Below are positions 62,999-64,000 of a stretch of 64,000 bases of DNA, piece after piece. The stretch comes from Altererythrobacter aquiaggeris. GTDB lineage: Bacteria > Pseudomonadota > Alphaproteobacteria > Sphingomonadales > Sphingomonadaceae. The translations under genes and the position numbers were made by a program. The stretch is from NCBI RefSeq assembly GCF_037154015.1, contig NZ_JBANRL010000001.1, positions 2,356,001 through 2,420,000 on the forward strand. The letters are read 5' to 3'. The notes below the pieces were generated by a model. The model was not told the DNA's origin. It ran no database searches and saw nothing but the letters and a program-made list of their open reading frames with translations. Within the stretch, counting starts at the first letter, position 1. Each line of letters begins with the position of its first letter.

Positions 62999-64000
62999 CA
63001 GCTATACGAGATCCGCACCTTGCCCGCGGCCTCTGCCGCAATTCGCCGGGCATCGTCGGTGCTGCCGGCTACGGCCAGCGCGACGCCCATCCGCCGGTAG
63101 GGACGCGAAGTAGGCTTGCCGAAGATGCGGATATCAACTGTACCGCCTTGGGTGCCGAGTGCATCAGCGAGCCCTTCAAAAGACAGCGTTTCGCTATCGC
63201 GGTCTGCCAGTATCACCGCTGAGGCGGACGGTCTTGCGAGCAGCTTTGCCGGGATCGGCAGGCCCATGATCGCGCGGGCATGGAGATCGAATTCAGTCAA
63301 ATTCTGCGAGCAGAGCGTGACCATGCCGGTATCATGCGGGCGCGGGCTGAGTTCGGAGAATATCACCTCCTCGCCCTTCACGAAAAACTCGACGCCGAAC
63401 AGGCCGTAGCCCGCGCCGCCGCCTGCCAGATCATCCACCACCTTGCGCGCCATATCTTGCGCGGCGGCAATCGCGGCGTCCGACATGGCGGCCGGCTGCC
63501 AGCTTTCCTGATAATCGCCGCGTTCCTGCCGGTGGCCGATGGGCGGGCAAAAACTGACCCCGTCTTTATGCCGGATGGTCAGCAGCGTGATTTCATAATC
63601 GAAGTCGATGAATTGCTCGACGATCACCCGCGCGCGGTCGCCGCGCATATTCTGGACGGCGTAATCCCACGCGGTTTCAAGCTCTGCGGCGCTGCGTACG
63701 GTGCTCTGCCCTTTGCCGCTGGAGGACATGACGGGCTTGATCACGCAAGGCAGGCCTGTGAAACCGGCGCCCGCAAGCACTTCGTCCAGACTTTCGGCAT
63801 ATTTGTAACGGCTGGTCGTCAGCCCCAGTTCCTGCGCCGCGACATCGCGGATCGCATCGCGGTTCATGGTCAATTGCGCGGCGCGCGCCGATGGCACGAC
63901 ATTGATACCAGCCGCCTCGACCTCGGCCAGCACTTCGGTGCGGATCGCCTCGACTTCGGGCACGACATAGTCTGGCCGATGCCTGCCTATCGCGGCGCGC
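62998..64000 (-). CDS. purT: phosphoribosylglycinamide formyltransferase 2 (formate-dependent), 5' end beyond the window
   Basis: C-terminal 333 residues of PurT, which makes formyl-GAR from GAR, formate and ATP in purine synthesis. The frame runs open to the window edge (RHRPDYVVPEVEAIRTEVL, the family's hallmark). ATP-grasp features: CVIKPVMSSSGKGQST, RVIVEQFIDFDYEITLL, GLFGVEFFVKGEEVIFSELSPRPHDTGMVTL. It converges on katA. purU in this window would supply formate. Confidence 0.95.
   Translation of the reverse strand, partial: RAAIGRHRPDYVVPEVEAIRTEVLAEVEAAGINVVPSARAAQLTMNRDAIRDVAAQELGLTTSRYKYAESLDEVLAGAGFTGLPCVIKPVMSSSGKGQSTVRSAAELETAWDYAVQNMRGDRARVIVEQFIDFDYEITLLTIRHKDGVSFCPPIGHRQERGDYQESWQPAAMSDAAIAAAQDMARKVVDDLAGGGAGYGLFGVEFFVKGEEVIFSELSPRPHDTGMVTLCSQNLTEFDLHARAIMGLPIPAKLLARPSASAVILADRDSETLSFEGLADALGTQGGTVDIRIFGKPTSRPYRRMGVALAVAGSTDDARRIAAEAAGKVRISYS

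Noticed and set aside
1-64000. Mobile elements, prophage, defence system, tRNA or rRNA genes
   Set aside because: No transposase, integrase, phage structural gene, restriction or toxin-antitoxin pair, cloverleaf or rRNA segment was recognised on either strand.

Overview
The window is a GC-rich, densely coding stretch of chromosome with no insertion sequence, prophage, integrase, tRNA, rRNA or CRISPR array that I can see. The protein families point to an alphaproteobacterium of the order Sphingomonadales, most likely Erythrobacteraceae. Indicators are a CC_3452-family secreted protein, a UPF0262 protein, a sphingomonad-type degenerate GH25 protein, the rpmH-rnpA-yidD-yidC-engB order, many GTG/TTG starts and many 1-4 bp overlaps between genes. 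The taxonomic call is inference from family content.

Layout. 1-5 kb: 3'-truncated dapE (minus), a cupin, a LysE-type exporter, a secreted S1/P1 nuclease with a GST, a VOC/glyoxalase gene broken by an in-frame TAG, a nitroreductase and a lipoprotein esterase. 5.3-8.5 kb: the minus-strand membrane-biogenesis operon rpmH-rnpA-yidD-yidC-engB, apparently continuing into the esterase. 8.6-18.5 kb: a secreted ClpP-like protein, comM, a cNMP/Trx/TrxR-like flavoprotein, an HxlR regulator facing a small secreted protein across a large palindrome, a HAD hydrolase, rpmJ, galE, a DUF4136 lipoprotein with an M14 carboxypeptidase, and a GNAT enzyme. 18.5-28 kb: DUF2721, cdd, GH25-like, UPF0262, dnaB behind a 13-bp tandem repeat, a phospholipase D/cardiolipin synthase-like enzyme, rpoZ, DUF3667, ftsH.

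28-32.7 kb: a TetR-controlled DevBCA/MacAB-type efflux operon (permease, ATPase, membrane fusion protein, outer-membrane factor) with two dyads in front of it. 32.6-38 kb: a tightly coupled minus-strand module of DUF3604 lipoprotein, PpiC-type isomerase and HupE/UreJ-like protein, plus a sodium/solute symporter. 38-43.5 kb: a plus-strand run of a stand-alone SelD-N-like flavoprotein, a VTT-membrane/disulfide-oxidoreductase fusion, a 37-aa protein, a CNT nucleoside transporter and a CDP-alcohol phosphatidyltransferase. 43.5-51 kb: ABC-F ATPase, RluE-like pseudouridine synthase, maiA-fahA (end of tyrosine catabolism), an NDUFA9-like protein, NfeD plus SPFH/stomatin pair, a dienelactone-hydrolase-like lipoprotein. 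51-57.5 kb: PQQ alcohol dehydrogenase with fused cytochrome c, an aldehyde dehydrogenase, DUF3592, purU and a nitronate monooxygenase-like enzyme. 57.7-63 kb: a peroxide/redox island, katG, an exported intradiol-dioxygenase-like protein and cytochrome b561 whose start codons overlap on opposite strands, then a heme catalase; the window closes with 5'-truncated purT.

Most of the window is ordinary housekeeping. The places most worth a second look are the DUF3604-PPIase-HupE module, the VTT-oxidoreductase operon, the HxlR/CC_3452 palindrome, the 13-bp repeat in front of dnaB, and the overlapping divergent start codons in the katG-katA island.
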